The notes below the pieces were generated by a model. It worked only from the letters and a program-made list of their open reading frames with translations, did not search any database and had not been told where the DNA came from. Of a stretch of DNA of 64,000 nucleotides, positions 35,967-45,958 are shown piece after piece; positions within the stretch are counted from its first letter, which is position 1, and every line of letters starts with the position of its first letter. The translations under genes and the position numbers were made by a program. The DNA lies in the NCBI GenBank assembly GCA_001657385.1, contig LYSZ01000001.1, forward strand, positions 434,001 to 498,000, given 5' to 3'. The stretch comes from Parvularcula sp. BBD 1991-13 (GTDB lineage Bacteria; Pseudomonadota; Alphaproteobacteria; Caulobacterales; Parvularculaceae).

Positions 35967-38417
35967 CTAAGCGACCGCCTCCGACAGGCTGGCGAGTGAC
36001 GGCGCCTTGACCGGCTCCCAGTCGAGGTCGCCGACATAGCGCCAGGCGAGCCGGCCTTCTCCGTCCATGGCGAAAAGGTGCAGCCAGCGATTGTCGAAAA
36101 GGGCGCGTACGGATTCGTGACGCCGGAGGATGTCCGTCATCGCCTCGCGCGGGGCCTCGATGCAGACCGACAGGCGAAGCGGGTCGTGTACGTATCGCTC
36201 TCCGTCGTGGACGGACTGCCGCGGGAGGCCGGCGCGCAACAGCCCGCCATTGCCCTCGACCACGCCGACGCCGCCGACGACGTTATGCAACAGCTTGTCG
36301 CCCGAGCCGAACGCGTCCGGCGCAACGGTGGAGCCGTAATATTGCAGGCTGATCCAGCTTGCGACGACCACGGGGGCGGTCATGATCAGCTCCAGGACGG
36401 CGAAGCCGTTCTCGCTGTCCTCTTTCCACTGGTAATCGTGCAGGAAGGCGCGGCCCTCAAGGTTGCGGCCGGTCGTCCGCTCACGGGGCGCGGCGATGAA
36501 CGCCTGACAGCCGGCGAGCGCCCATTCCGGCCGCACTTCGGCCCAGTTGCGCGCGCGTTCGGCGATGTCGCCCTCGTCCGCCGCCCGCGGCAGGCGCAAG
36601 GCCCGCTCGCTCCGGGTCGCGCGTCCCGCCGCGTCCAGCCAGCGCCGCGTCCGGCGCAGATCGTCGGCGTGGTCCGCCGTGCGACAGTCCCGGTCGTAAA
36701 GGGTGACGGCGTCCGTCGTCGTATCGTGCAGCGCGGCGACGAAGAGCGTGTCGTCGGGCACGTCGATGCCGCGCGCCGCCAGCCCCGCGCGCACGGCCCC
36801 GTCGTTGAGAAGCTGGGCCAGAAGGCGCGCGTTCGCCTCGCCCGAATAGCCGCCGCAGGCGCCGCAATGCAGGCCGCTGGCATGGGGGTTGTTGACCACG
36901 TTCGCGCCATGTCCCGCAAGCAGGACCACCCGGGCGAAGCCCCGGGTCAGCGACATGGCCCGCAGCACGGTTTCGGCGGATGCGGTTTTCGTCTCAAGGT
37001 CCAGCTCGGGATCGAAACGCGGCGCCGGATCGTTGGGGATCGCCGCCGGGTTCAGGCCGAGCGCATCGCGCGCGAGCCTGGCGACATAGACCGGCCCCAT
37101 GGCCTCCACGAACGCGAAGGAGGAGACCGCCGCCAGCTTGAAGCGGCCCCAGGCCCTTTTGGCGCGCGCCTTGTACCGCGCGGCGAGGTCGTCGGCCCGG
37201 TCGCTCTCGTCGCCGGAAGACGAAGTCACCGTCGGGTTCAGCAGCACCGGCAGGCGCAACTCCTCGATGTCGGAGGCGAAGCGGCGGTGCTTGGCGAAAA
37301 CGCCAAAGAAGCCCGCGAAACCGAGAGTCTGGATCGACGGGTCCGTCGCTTCGAGGGCGCGGCGAAACACTTCCGAGCGCACATCGATGCAGAACGCCGC
37401 CTGCAGGGCCGGACGGCTTTCCGCGGCGCGCGGCGCCGGCGCGGCGGCGAGCGTTTCGGCGAGGCGGCGCTGGGCGGCGCGCTCGGCCGCTTCCTGCAGG
37501 ATCTCGTCGACGACGTCGTCCCGGTCGGGCGCGGCCGGAACCTCCCGGGCCTTGCAGACGGCGGCCCAGTCGCCGCCGATGGCGGTTTCGTACTGCGTGA
37601 ACAGCGCCTCCTCCCATAGCAGCCGGATGGCGAGAAAATCGGCGATGGTCGCGTCTTCTCCGCCCGCAAGTTCGGCGCGCCAGCGTTCGTATCGGGCGTA
37701 TTGGGACCAGCCGCCGAGGGAAAACAGGAGCTGGTGGAAGTAACTTTCAAGCGCCGTCTCGCCGACGCCGAGCCGGTCGACGGCGCGCGCCGCCGCCGCC
37801 AGCGGGTCCGCAGGCGCATCGGCGACAAAGGCGGCGAACCCTTTCAGACCCATGATCTCCGGCGTCCGGTCATGGACGGCGAAGCCGCGCCAGGCGGCCC
37901 AGGCGCCGTCGGCCCTCGGCGCCGCCCACAGGGCCTGGCCCCGGTCGATATAGCCGCCCGCCCAGACGCCGAAACGGTCGGCGACGATCCCCGGCCAGTC
38001 GACCGCCCGCGCCGTCGTCGCCAGATCCGTCGCCGCCAGATCCGCCACCGTCGGCAACGCGGCGCGCGCGGCGCGGGGCGCGCTCGCCGCCGCCTTCAGG
38101 GCGTCAAGATCGGCGGGCTTGTCCGCATGGGACGAGGCGGCGAGGGCGGCGGCGAGATCCTCATCGGCGATGTCGCCGGCGGCGATGCGGTCCTGACGCC
38201 AGCGCCGCGGCATCGTTACGGGAACGTCCGCGATGCGCGCCAGCCGGGCGCCGGTCGCGGCGAGCGTCTGCGTCGTCTGTCCGAGAAACGGGTTGACCGC
38301 GACATGGGAGGCGAGGGGCCACAGCGGCGGGATCTGGCCGGCGGCGGCCGCGGCGGCGGCCTCCACGGCGGAAGCAGCGACCGGCTTGTTCTTGGCGTCG
38401 AGGGGCATGGCGTTCAT
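35967..38417 (-). CDS. dabA: DabA, inorganic-carbon accumulation subunit (DUF2309)
   Basis: Zinc-dependent subunit of the DAB complex, which hydrates CO2 vectorially and accumulates bicarbonate in the cytoplasm. The 816-residue protein has the expected metal and active-site residues: C343 and D345 in [10 protein letters not shown]503 in [17 protein letters not shown] and C518 in LHCGACGG. The His-to-Cys distance of 15 equals that reported for the chemolithotroph protein. Length also matches. It follows dabB by 14 bases, so the pair forms an operon. Beta-carbonic-anhydrase-like chemistry is the known role of the family; its use in this organism (autotrophy or carbon supply for anaplerosis) cannot be told. 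Confidence 0.95.
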   Translation of the reverse strand: MNAMPLDAKNKPVAASAVEAAAAAAAGQIPPLWPLASHVAVNPFLGQTTQTLAATGARLARIADVPVTMPRRWRQDRIAAGDIADEDLAAALAASSHADKPADLDALKAAASAPRAARAALPTVADLAATDLATTARAVDWPGIVADRFGVWAGGYIDRGQALWAAPRADGAWAAWRGFAVHDRTPEIMGLKGFAAFVADAPADPLAAAARAVDRLGVGETALESYFHQLLFSLGGWSQYARYERWRAELAGGEDATIADFLAIRLLWEEALFTQYETAIGGDWAAVCKAREVPAAPDRDDVVDEILQEAAERAAQRRLAETLAAAPAPRAAESRPALQAAFCIDVRSEVFRRALEATDPSIQTLGFAGFFGVFAKHRRFASDIEELRLPVLLNPTVTSSSGDESDRADDLAARYKARAKRAWGRFKLAAVSSFAFVEAMGPVYVARLARDALGLNPAAIPNDPAPRFDPELDLETKTASAETVLRAMSLTRGFARVVLLAGHGANVVNNPHASGLHCGACGGYSGEANARLLAQLLNDGAVRAGLAARGIDVPDDTLFVAALHDTTTDAVTLYDRDCRTADHADDLRRTRRWLDAAGRATRSERALRLPRAADEGDIAERARNWAEVRPEWALAGCQAFIAAPRERTTGRNLEGRAFLHDYQWKEDSENGFAVLELIMTAPVVVASWISLQYYGSTVAPDAFGSGDKLLHNVVGGVGVVEGNGGLLRAGLPRQSVHDGERYVHDPLRLSVCIEAPREAMTDILRRHESVRALFDNRWLHLFAMDGEGRLAWRYVGDLDWEPVKAPSLASLSEAVA

Positions 38418-38431
38418 TTCCTATTCCACCG

Positions 38432-40003
38432 TCAGGATGATCGGCGGACTGACCAGTTGCCGACCAGGCGGTCGAAAACGGCGTTGGCGTAAAGCCCGTT
38501 GGCGAGATGCGCGCGCAGGCCCGCGGCGATCGGATGCCCGGCCCAGAGCGGGACTACCGACTGCGCCGCGGCGACGGCGCCGAAGCTGACCACGGCCAGC
38601 GCCAACAGCGCCCATTCCATGATCCCCGGCGCCGGCGTCGCCGGCAGCGCGTCGGCGGTCAGCCGTTCGGCGCCCGTCTGAAGCGCGAAATAACTCACCG
38701 ACGCGGCCACCGAGTAAAGCGTGGTGCGCCAGGTGAGCGCGCGCGGCGCGGCGTCGGCGAGGCCCTGGGCGAGCAGGTAGGCGACGCCGAAAATCAGGAT
38801 CGCGCCGAGGGCGATCGCCTGCGGCGACTTCGTCTGGAAGTCGAAGGCGAACCCGATTCCCGCGTAAATCATCAGTGCAAGAATGAATGCGCGCGTCACC
38901 GCCCAGCCGCTGGGAACCGCGATCGGCCCCGGCCTGCGGACTCCCGCCACCAGATCGACGGCGCCGCCCGAGGCGAGAAAGGCGTGCGCCTTGTAGAGCG
39001 AATGGGCGACGATATGGAGCAGCGCCAGCGGGAACAGCGCCAGCCCGCACTGCATGGTCATGAACCCCATCTGGGCGATGGTCGACCAGGCGAGCGAGCT
39101 TTTGACCGCCGACTGGCTGAGCATGGCGAGCCCGCCGACGAGCGCCGTGAACCCGCCGATCACCACGAGCGCGGCCTGCGCGCCGGGTGCGAGCAGCATG
39201 ACGTCGGCGAAGCGGATCAGCAGAAAGCCGCCTGCGTTGACGACCCCCGCATGCAGCAGCGCCGAGACGGGCGTCGGCGTTTCCATGACCTCGGTGAGCC
39301 AGCCATGGGCCGGGAACTGGGCGGATTTGAGGATGGCCGCGAGGGCTAGGAGCGCGGCGGCCCAGCCCGTTCCGGCGGGCGCCGTCCCCTCGCGCGCGGC
39401 GGCGAGGATGGCCGCGATGTCGAGCGCGCCGTAGCCGCTGAAGAGCAGCGCCGCCGCCGCGATCAGGGCCGCGTCGCCAAGACGCGCGACGATGAATTTC
39501 TTGCGCGCCGCGCGCACCGCCTGCACGCGGTGGGGGTAGAACAGGAGCAGCCGGTGAAGGCTCAGGCTGGTGGCGATCCAGGCGAGCGAAAAATGAACGA
39601 GGTTGCCGGCCTGGACCAGGAGCAGCACGGTCGCCAGCGTCGTCGCCATCCAGCCGAGAAACGCGCCCTGCCGCGGCTCGCCGTCGAGATAGGAGGCCGA
39701 ATAGCGCAGCACGATCCAGCCGATGAAGGCGACCAGCACCAGCATGACCGCGCTGACCACGTCGAGCCGCACGGACAGACCGATCGCCGCGGCGTCAAGG
39801 GTCGGCCCCAGCACCGGACTCGTTGCAGGGCCGAGCCGGATCAGCAGCACCGCCGACGCGACAGTCGCCGCGAGCGCGGCCAGTGCGGCGGCTTCGACGA
39901 GCTTCGGCGCGCGCTTCGGGCGCGGGCCGTGCGCCGCGAAGGCGATCGCCGCCGCGAGCAACAGGATCGCGGGCGCGATCAGGGGGGTGAAAGCGTAAGC
40001 CAT
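38432..40003 (-). CDS. dabB: DabB, proton-conducting membrane subunit (NuoL/MrpA-like)
   Basis: A 523-residue polytopic protein of the proton-conducting membrane transporter family, which energises DabA by letting cations back in. About 14 hydrophobic segments are seen. The family's central region reads LAAILKSAQFPAHGWLTEVMETPTPVSALLHAGVVNAGGFLLIRF, where the K and H residues of the antiporter channel lie, followed by SSLAWSTIAQMGFM. It is the first gene of the dabBA operon and is divergent from the LysR regulator, with an inverted repeat in the 104-bp spacer. Confidence 0.95.
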   Translation of the reverse strand: MAYAFTPLIAPAILLLAAAIAFAAHGPRPKRAPKLVEAAALAALAATVASAVLLIRLGPATSPVLGPTLDAAAIGLSVRLDVVSAVMLVLVAFIGWIVLRYSASYLDGEPRQGAFLGWMATTLATVLLLVQAGNLVHFSLAWIATSLSLHRLLLFYPHRVQAVRAARKKFIVARLGDAALIAAAALLFSGYGALDIAAILAAAREGTAPAGTGWAAALLALAAILKSAQFPAHGWLTEVMETPTPVSALLHAGVVNAGGFLLIRFADVMLLAPGAQAALVVIGGFTALVGGLAMLSQSAVKSSLAWSTIAQMGFMTMQCGLALFPLALLHIVAHSLYKAHAFLASGGAVDLVAGVRRPGPIAVPSGWAVTRAFILALMIYAGIGFAFDFQTKSPQAIALGAILIFGVAYLLAQGLADAAPRALTWRTTLYSVAASVSYFALQTGAERLTADALPATPAPGIMEWALLALAVVSFGAVAAAQSVVPLWAGHPIAAGLRAHLANGLYANAVFDRLVGNWSVRRSS

Positions 40004-40086
40004 AAGGGCGTCTCCCGGCGCAATCAGAACGCACGTGGTGCTACGCCGTGATTCACTTTAAGAAAATTACATTGTTTTTGGATTTA

Positions 40087-40105
40087 CGTTCTGTTTTATA
40101 GAACG
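40087..40105. promoter_or_regulatory. LysR-type T-N11-A box between dabB and its regulator
   Basis: The inverted repeat CGTTCT with AGAACG has a seven-base gap, giving a T-N11-A core typical of LysR sites. It ends two bases before the regulator's ATG, so binding there should repress the regulator itself and activate dabB on the other side. The spacer is otherwise AT-rich. Confidence 0.7.
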
Positions 40106-40107
40106 AT

Positions 40108-40980
40108 ATGGCCGATCTCAATTACAATCACCTGCGCCATTTCCATGCGGTCGCCCATGAGGGCAACCTGACTCGTGCGGCGCAGCGTCTGAATGTGTCG
40201 CAGTCGGCGGTCTCGGCGCAGATCCGCATGCTTGAGGAGCGGCTCGGCCAGCCGCTGTTCGAGCGGCGCGGCCGGTCCCTGGTTCTCACCGAGGCGGGGC
40301 GCATCGCCCTCGACCACGCCGATGCGATCTTCGCCGCGGGCCGCGAGCTTGTCGCCACGTTTCAGCAGGGCGCGCGCCCGCGCCGGGCGTTGCGGGTGGG
40401 GGCGCTGTCGACCCTGTCGCGAAATTTCCAGCTCGCGTTCCTGCGGCCGGCTCTGGGGCGCGCCGACGTGGAGGTGATCCTGCGCTCCGGCGGCGCGGCG
40501 GAACTCTTGACGGCGCTCGCCGCGCTGCATCTCGATCTTGTGCTGACGAACCAGCCGCCGCCCCCCGACGCGCTGACCTCGTTCGTCGTGCGCCGCCTCG
40601 ACGAGCAGGCGGTGAGCCTGATCGGGGCGCCCGGCCTGTGCCCGCCCGGCCTGTCGCTGACGGCGCGCCTTGCCGGCGCTCCGCTGATCCTGCCGACGCT
40701 GGAAAGCGGCCTGCGCATGGGATTCGACGCGCTGATCGACCGGCTCGGGGTGGCGCCGACCATCGCGGCGGAAGTCGACGACATGGCGATGATGCGCCTT
40801 CTCGCGCGGGAAGGGCTGGGGCTCGCCGTCCTGCCGCCGATCGTCGTGCGAGACGAGCTCGCCAGCGGCGTCCTGATGGAAAGCGCGAAACTGCCCAACC
40901 TTACGGAGACCTTTTTCGGCGTGACGGTCGAGCGGCGGTTTCCGAACCCGGTGCTCGCCGAGTTGCTGCGCGAGCGCTGA
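40108..40980 (+). CDS. LysR-family regulator of the dab operon
   Basis: A 290-residue LysR regulator. The N-terminal winged helix is standard: LNYNHLRHFHAVAHEGNLTRAAQRLNVSQSAVSAQIRMLEERLGQPLF, with a typical recognition helix. The C-terminal substrate-binding domain (about 90-290) has the family form, including the HLDLVLTNQPP and LEREGLGLAVLPP patterns. The divergent arrangement with dabB is the normal setting for LysR regulators, and such proteins control CO2-responsive genes in other bacteria (CbbR, CcmR). The effector is not known. Confidence 0.9.
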   Translation: MADLNYNHLRHFHAVAHEGNLTRAAQRLNVSQSAVSAQIRMLEERLGQPLFERRGRSLVLTEAGRIALDHADAIFAAGRELVATFQQGARPRRALRVGALSTLSRNFQLAFLRPALGRADVEVILRSGGAAELLTALAALHLDLVLTNQPPPPDALTSFVVRRLDEQAVSLIGAPGLCPPGLSLTARLAGAPLILPTLESGLRMGFDALIDRLGVAPTIAAEVDDMAMMRLLAREGLGLAVLPPIVVRDELASGVLMESAKLPNLTETFFGVTVERRFPNPVLAELLRER

Positions 40981-41242
40981 CGGCCGGCGCGCTGACGGTC
41001 GGGATTTGAATGGTCTGGTTCCGGACGTTTCTGGTTTGGACGGTCAGGCTGCGGACGGCCCCGCCCGTGGAAAGGGCGGAGCGGGCGCGCCGCCCGCCCC
41101 GCCAGCGCCGCGCTTGGGGACGCGCGCTGTTCGGAGCGGATGGTCCGGACGCCGGTTCGCAAGGGTCCCGCCGCCATCCGCTCGATCGGGGATTTAGATC
41201 CCCCGTACCCACACGCCCTGCGTTCGCCGCAAGGCGGGCAGC

Positions 41243-44020
41243 CTAGAAGTTGTACCGTGCGCCGACGAACCAGCGCCGGTCGAGCTGGGACGTGGTGTGC
41301 GGCACATCCCGAAGCGACCTGATTTCCAGGCGTTCATTGGTGAGGTTCAGCCCCTGGAATTGCAGGGTCAGGCTTTGCGTCAGGTCGTAATTGACCGACA
41401 GGTCGAGTTGGCCGAACGCTTCCTGGAAAACCGGGACGCCGAACGAGCCGGCGAGGTCTTCGACGAACTCGTCGCGCCAGGCGTAGGAAAGCCGCCCGTC
41501 GAGCCGCCCGTCGTCATAGTAGAGAATGGCGTTGAAGCTGTTCTGCGACAGGCCGGGCAGACCGTTGATCTGCGAAGAGTCGTCGCCTTCCTCGAAGGCG
41601 GCGTCGCTGTCGGCGTAGGTGTAGTTGAAGATGCCGCCGAAATTCGACAGCGCGCCGGGCAGGAAGGCGAAACGGGCCTGCGCCAGGAATTCGACGCCGT
41701 TAATGCTCGCCTCTTCGCCGTTCACCGGAACCTGGAAGGTGATCGGCGCGGTGACTTCCTCATTGGTGACCTGGGAGAAGAACGTGCGGTCGTCCGTGAA
41801 CGTACCTGAGACGATCAGTCCGTCAATGTTCTTGTGGAAGAAATTGACGGCGATCAGCGATTCCTCAGCAAAGTACCATTCGACGCCGAGATCGATATTG
41901 TCCGAGGTGAACGGCTCCAGCAGCGGGTTGCCGCGGCTGCCAGAGCCGCCGCTTTCGTCGATGCCGCTGAAGACTTCCGAGACGCGCAGGTCGAACAGCG
42001 TCGGGCGGGTCAGCGTGCGCGAGTAGGCGCCGCGGATCACCACATCCTCGCTGAGCCCGTATCGGGCGGTGATGCTGGGCAGGAATTCCTGATAGTCGTT
42101 CTCGATCGAGATCGGCGTGGAGATCCCGTTGCCGAGGGAGAAGCCGTTCGACGTCTGCGTCGTGTCCACATAGCGAAGGCCGGCGTTGACGAGCAGGTCG
42201 TCAAACTCGAACGTCGCCTCGGCGTAGGCGGCGAAGGTTTCTTCCTCCCCGCTGAAGGTCCGGCTTGCGGTGTTCTGCTGGAAGTCGCGCAGGATCGCCC
42301 CGTCGATCGCCACGCCGGGAATGTCGACGACGCCGACCGGGCCGGTGCGCGGCGCGCTGACCGCGCTCTCGTCGAAGCCGTTCGGCAGATAGAGTTCGAG
42401 AATCCGGCGCGGATCGGCGGTGATCACCGTATCGGGGAAAGACGCCGGCGCGCCGTTGATGCTGAAATCGTTGACGACGAGCGCGTCCGCCAGCGACGGC
42501 AGCGTGCGCAGGTCGGTGTCCGCGGCGGCGTTGTCGACGCGCACCTCGAAGGAATTGCGGGAGATGTCGCGATCGGCGTAACGCGCGCCGAAATCGATGC
42601 GCTTCAGCGGACTGTCGTCGAATTCCCGAGAGAAATCGAGCTTGGTGCTGAATTCCTCGTCCCGGTCGTCCGCCGGGCGGATCAGGAAGACATTGATGAA
42701 AAATTCCGACGGATCGGAATTCGCTGAATAATCCGTACCCGGCGTCGAAAACTCGATGAACGGACCGTTAATCGCATAAGTCACGTCCTCTCGGGTCTGT
42801 GCGCCGGTCGCGAGGTCGCCGCGCGCGAAGGACAGAAGCTGGCCCTGGCGCTCGACCTCGCGCCGGGAATAACCGACGAAGGGCGTCGCCGTCCAGCCGC
42901 CGCCGAGATCGATGTCGGCCTTGCCGGAAATCTGGTAGAAATCTTCGTCAGATGACAGATCGTTCGCGGCGATGCGCTGCTGCACCGTCGAGAATGTGCC
43001 CGAGGTAAACACGCCGTTCTCGATCATGCCGTTCGTCACGGCTTCGATCTGGCTTTCCGGCGGCGCGTCGGCGCGGGTGAAGAAACGATCCGAATCGATG
43101 CTGGCGTAAATGCCGTCGATGGTGATCTCGACGCTGTCGCTCGGGCGGTACTGCACGCCGGCGGTCACGCCGAGGGTTTCGCGATCCTCGACATCCACCT
43201 GGTAGTTGATGGTTTGCGGCACGAGCGCGTCGAGTTGCTCCTGGGATGCGGTTGCGCGCAGGCTTTCCGTGGCCGGCGCAGCCAGCGGGCGGACGCTGAT
43301 GCCGCCGTTGCTGTCGGTCTTGAAGGCGGTGTCGGAATAGGCGACGGAGGCGGTGACGCCGATCTTGTCGTTCCAGTTCTGGCTCAGCACCGCCGCGAAG
43401 CGCGGTCCGACATCGTCTGCGGTCTCGCTGATCTGCGCCTGGCCGGACACGGAGAAATTGAACCCGTCGCGGTCGAAGGCGTGCGGCGTGCTCAGTTGCA
43501 CAAGGCCGGCGAGGCCGCCCTCGATGTCGCCGGCGGTCGGCGATTTTTTCACGGTGACGTTGTCGAACAGTTCGGAGGCGAGAATCTCGAAGTTGAAGCC
43601 GCCGCTGACGTCGCCGAAGCTGCCGCCGAAGCGTCCGGACGTGCCGTTGTTGGTGCCCGTGACGCCGTTGATCTCAACCCGGGTGAACTCTGCGCCGAGG
43701 CCGCGAAGGTTGATGGACTGACCGTCGCCGGTGTTGTTGCGGAAGAGCGTGACGCCAGGCACGCGTTGCAGCGATTCGGAAATGTTGAGGTCGGGAAACT
43801 TGCCGAGATCCTCGGCCGAGATCGCATCGACGAAACCGGTCGCGTCGCGCTTTTGCTCAAGACTGTTCAGAATGCTGCCGCGCACGCCGGTAACGACGAT
43901 CTCGTCGACCGCGGCCGCGTCCGCCGCATCCTGGGCGAAACTCTGACCGGCCGCCAGCGCAGCGAACGATGCGCCCGCGGCGAGCGTTGACCGCGCCAAT
44001 TCCTGCATACGATGTCTCAT
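41243..44020 (-). CDS. TonB-dependent receptor, carbohydrate-uptake type
   Basis: A 925-residue outer-membrane receptor of the TonB-Xanth-Caul group, whose members take up glycans and oligosaccharides. A signal peptide (AGASFAALAAGQSFAQ) is followed by VDEIVVTGVRGSILNSLEQK, the usual box-like start, then FPDLNISESLQRVPGV and NLRGLGAEFTRVEINGV in the plug. The barrel ends LDRRWFVGARYNF with an aromatic C-terminus. It converges with the LysR gene and precedes, on the same strand, no gene; the phosphodiester glycosidase lies just upstream. The group's ligand here is likely a phosphorylated or capped sugar, given the neighbour. Confidence 0.93.
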   Translation of the reverse strand: MRHRMQELARSTLAAGASFAALAAGQSFAQDAADAAAVDEIVVTGVRGSILNSLEQKRDATGFVDAISAEDLGKFPDLNISESLQRVPGVTLFRNNTGDGQSINLRGLGAEFTRVEINGVTGTNNGTSGRFGGSFGDVSGGFNFEILASELFDNVTVKKSPTAGDIEGGLAGLVQLSTPHAFDRDGFNFSVSGQAQISETADDVGPRFAAVLSQNWNDKIGVTASVAYSDTAFKTDSNGGISVRPLAAPATESLRATASQEQLDALVPQTINYQVDVEDRETLGVTAGVQYRPSDSVEITIDGIYASIDSDRFFTRADAPPESQIEAVTNGMIENGVFTSGTFSTVQQRIAANDLSSDEDFYQISGKADIDLGGGWTATPFVGYSRREVERQGQLLSFARGDLATGAQTREDVTYAINGPFIEFSTPGTDYSANSDPSEFFINVFLIRPADDRDEEFSTKLDFSREFDDSPLKRIDFGARYADRDISRNSFEVRVDNAAADTDLRTLPSLADALVVNDFSINGAPASFPDTVITADPRRILELYLPNGFDESAVSAPRTGPVGVVDIPGVAIDGAILRDFQQNTASRTFSGEEETFAAYAEATFEFDDLLVNAGLRYVDTTQTSNGFSLGNGISTPISIENDYQEFLPSITARYGLSEDVVIRGAYSRTLTRPTLFDLRVSEVFSGIDESGGSGSRGNPLLEPFTSDNIDLGVEWYFAEESLIAVNFFHKNIDGLIVSGTFTDDRTFFSQVTNEEVTAPITFQVPVNGEEASINGVEFLAQARFAFLPGALSNFGGIFNYTYADSDAAFEEGDDSSQINGLPGLSQNSFNAILYYDDGRLDGRLSYAWRDEFVEDLAGSFGVPVFQEAFGQLDLSVNYDLTQSLTLQFQGLNLTNERLEIRSLRDVPHTTSQLDRRWFVGARYNF

Positions 44021-44102
44021 GGGTACCCCTCGTTGAATTCAGTGCAAGCGCCCCGATCCGCCCCGCTGAAGGGGAGACCAAAAAGCGCTGTTCGGATTGA
44101 GT

Positions 44103-44119
44103 CGGTATATTTAATACCG
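44103..44119. promoter_or_regulatory. CGGTAT-N5-ATACCG inverted repeat upstream of the TonB receptor
   Basis: A perfect inverted repeat, CGGTAT and ATACCG with five bases between, lies 83 bases upstream of the receptor start in the 175-bp spacer that also serves as the 3' flank of the glycosidase gene. The same words form the cluster at 12387-12475. The nearest candidate regulator is the ROK protein, but this link is untested. Confidence 0.55.
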
Positions 44120-44195
44120 TCACGTGATTAATAATTACGCAAGAATTGCTACGGTTTGATGACCGGCGCCGGAGGGTGCGGATAAAATTTTTTTG

Positions 44196-45881
44196 TCAGT
44201 CAAGAGGCGGCAGCACGACAAGCGCGTCGGCCACAGGGCGGGGGCCCTGGGGGTCGGACGGCGTATTGGCGACGCGCGAGCGGATCGCCAGGGTTGTCGA
44301 GCCGCCGCCGTCAAGGTTGAGAGCGTCGCGCGCGCCGAGCGCGCCCATCAGCGCGCGCAACTCCGCGATGGTGGCGCCGACGCTGACGCCGGGCCGCCGG
44401 CCGTCGACCGTAACCAGAAGGATGCGTGCGTCGTCGCGGATGCCGACGGCCGTGCGGGGATTTCTGAGGTTGATCCATTCATGCGCGGCGTCCGCCTGGC
44501 GCAGCGGGACATCCGCGTCCATGGGCCAGCCCTCCTCGTCGGCGCGGTCCACGTCGGCGCCGGCGAAACGCAACAGCGGCGCGCCGTTGACGGCGAAAGC
44601 CGGCATGCGCGCCGCACTGATCCGGTTGCGGATGAAAACGCGCGAGGCCGTCGCCGCGCGCGCCTCCATCTCGTCGGCGCGCTCGCCGCTCGCCAGGACG
44701 AGATAGCCGTCCTGATTGCGCCAGTCCGCGGGGACGGCGCGCGAGAGCGCGCCGTCATGGCCGACATAGGCCGCCCAGAGACCCTCGCGCGGCGGCTCGA
44801 AGCCGGCGAGCCGGTCGTAAACGACAATCTCGTTCTCATCCGTACACGTAACGTCATGCAGGGCCGACGATGTGGGCGCGTCGCCGGGATTGCCGCAGTT
44901 CCGGCTCCGCCCGTGTCGCCGATTGACGCCGTCGGCGACGGTCACGGATCCGTCGTCCCATAAAAGTTCGGTCGACGTCTCAAGGCGGGTTATCGCCGTT
45001 TCCCTCGCCCGGCCGTCGCCGAGGACAAGCGCGCTGCGGCCGGCAACGCTTTCGCTGATCACCCGGCCGTCGATTACGCTCAGACCGGCGATGTCGCCGA
45101 TGACGCCGTTTTCTTCGCTGAGAACGAAAAAACTCGCATTGACCGCGGCGATGGCGCCCGCACGGTCCGCGATGGCCGCGACGGGTTCGGCGCCGGCGAT
45201 CTTTTCATTGGCGAGCGCGATGGAAAGGCGGCCGCGAAAGGCGGCGGGATCGATCTCGATAATGTCCAGGCGCCACGGTCCGGCGTCATGATCCGGCGCA
45301 TCGCTGAGACGGTGAAGCGTGTAGCCGCATGCGCGCAGCGCGTTGGCGACCGGCGCGGACCGGGCCGCCTCTGCGCCGTCATAGCGTCCGGCGTTGATGA
45401 TCGCGTAAGTCCGCCGCGCATCGCCCGGATAGGGGTAGAGGACGGTTTCAAGGAACGCGTCTTCGTTGTCCCGCGCGCCCCCGCTGGCTTGCGCGCCCTC
45501 GTTGTCTTGCGCACAAGCGCCGTACCGACTTTCGTCCGCGGGCGAACGCAATGGCGGGCTGCGCCAGGTCCATTCCTGCGGCCCCTCTTGCGGCCTCTTT
45601 TCCAGCGCCGCCGGGAGCGGAGCGGGCGCGCCGATGCGCACCGCGTGGCGCCACAGGCCGGCGGCGAGCCGGGTTGTTGTGGTCTCCTGCGGCAGGTCGG
45701 CGGCGCCGAGGGGAATGGAGACGCCGGCGAGGGCGGGGCGGCCTTCGCCGGACGCCAGGGCGCACCCGGTCAGCGCCAGAAACGCCGCCATCGCGAACAC
45801 CCGCCGGGCGGGGATTGCGTAGGCAAAAACGATGCGCCGGATCGTCGCCGTCGCGCCAGCCTTGCGCCTTTCCAACCCCAC
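44196..45881 (-). CDS. Phosphodiester glycosidase family lipoprotein (NAGPA-like)
   Basis: A 561-residue protein whose C-terminal part is a phosphodiester glycosidase domain, related to the enzyme that uncovers mannose 6-phosphate by removing GlcNAc from a phosphodiester. Family motifs are IAAVNASFFVLSEENG, NPRTAVGIRDD, VDGRRPGVSVGATIAELRALM and the terminal NLDGGGSTTLAI. An N-terminal lipoprotein signal (FAMAAFLALTGC, lipobox Cys about residue 40) suggests a periplasmic, lipid-anchored enzyme. The chosen GTG start at 45881 is uncertain; the signal could begin further in. It lies between the carbohydrate-type receptor and the divergent ROK regulator. It probably cuts phosphodiester-linked sugars from imported glycoconjugates. 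Confidence 0.85.
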   Translation of the reverse strand: MGLERRKAGATATIRRIVFAYAIPARRVFAMAAFLALTGCALASGEGRPALAGVSIPLGAADLPQETTTTRLAAGLWRHAVRIGAPAPLPAALEKRPQEGPQEWTWRSPPLRSPADESRYGACAQDNEGAQASGGARDNEDAFLETVLYPYPGDARRTYAIINAGRYDGAEAARSAPVANALRACGYTLHRLSDAPDHDAGPWRLDIIEIDPAAFRGRLSIALANEKIAGAEPVAAIADRAGAIAAVNASFFVLSEENGVIGDIAGLSVIDGRVISESVAGRSALVLGDGRARETAITRLETSTELLWDDGSVTVADGVNRRHGRSRNCGNPGDAPTSSALHDVTCTDENEIVVYDRLAGFEPPREGLWAAYVGHDGALSRAVPADWRNQDGYLVLASGERADEMEARAATASRVFIRNRISAARMPAFAVNGAPLLRFAGADVDRADEEGWPMDADVPLRQADAAHEWINLRNPRTAVGIRDDARILLVTVDGRRPGVSVGATIAELRALMGALGARDALNLDGGGSTTLAIRSRVANTPSDPQGPRPVADALVVLPPLD

Positions 45882-45958
45882 GGATCACCCCTGCCTAATT
45901 AAATACTGGCGAGGAAATAATTCCATAAAAGGGCTTTGTAAATACTGCTGCGGGATAT

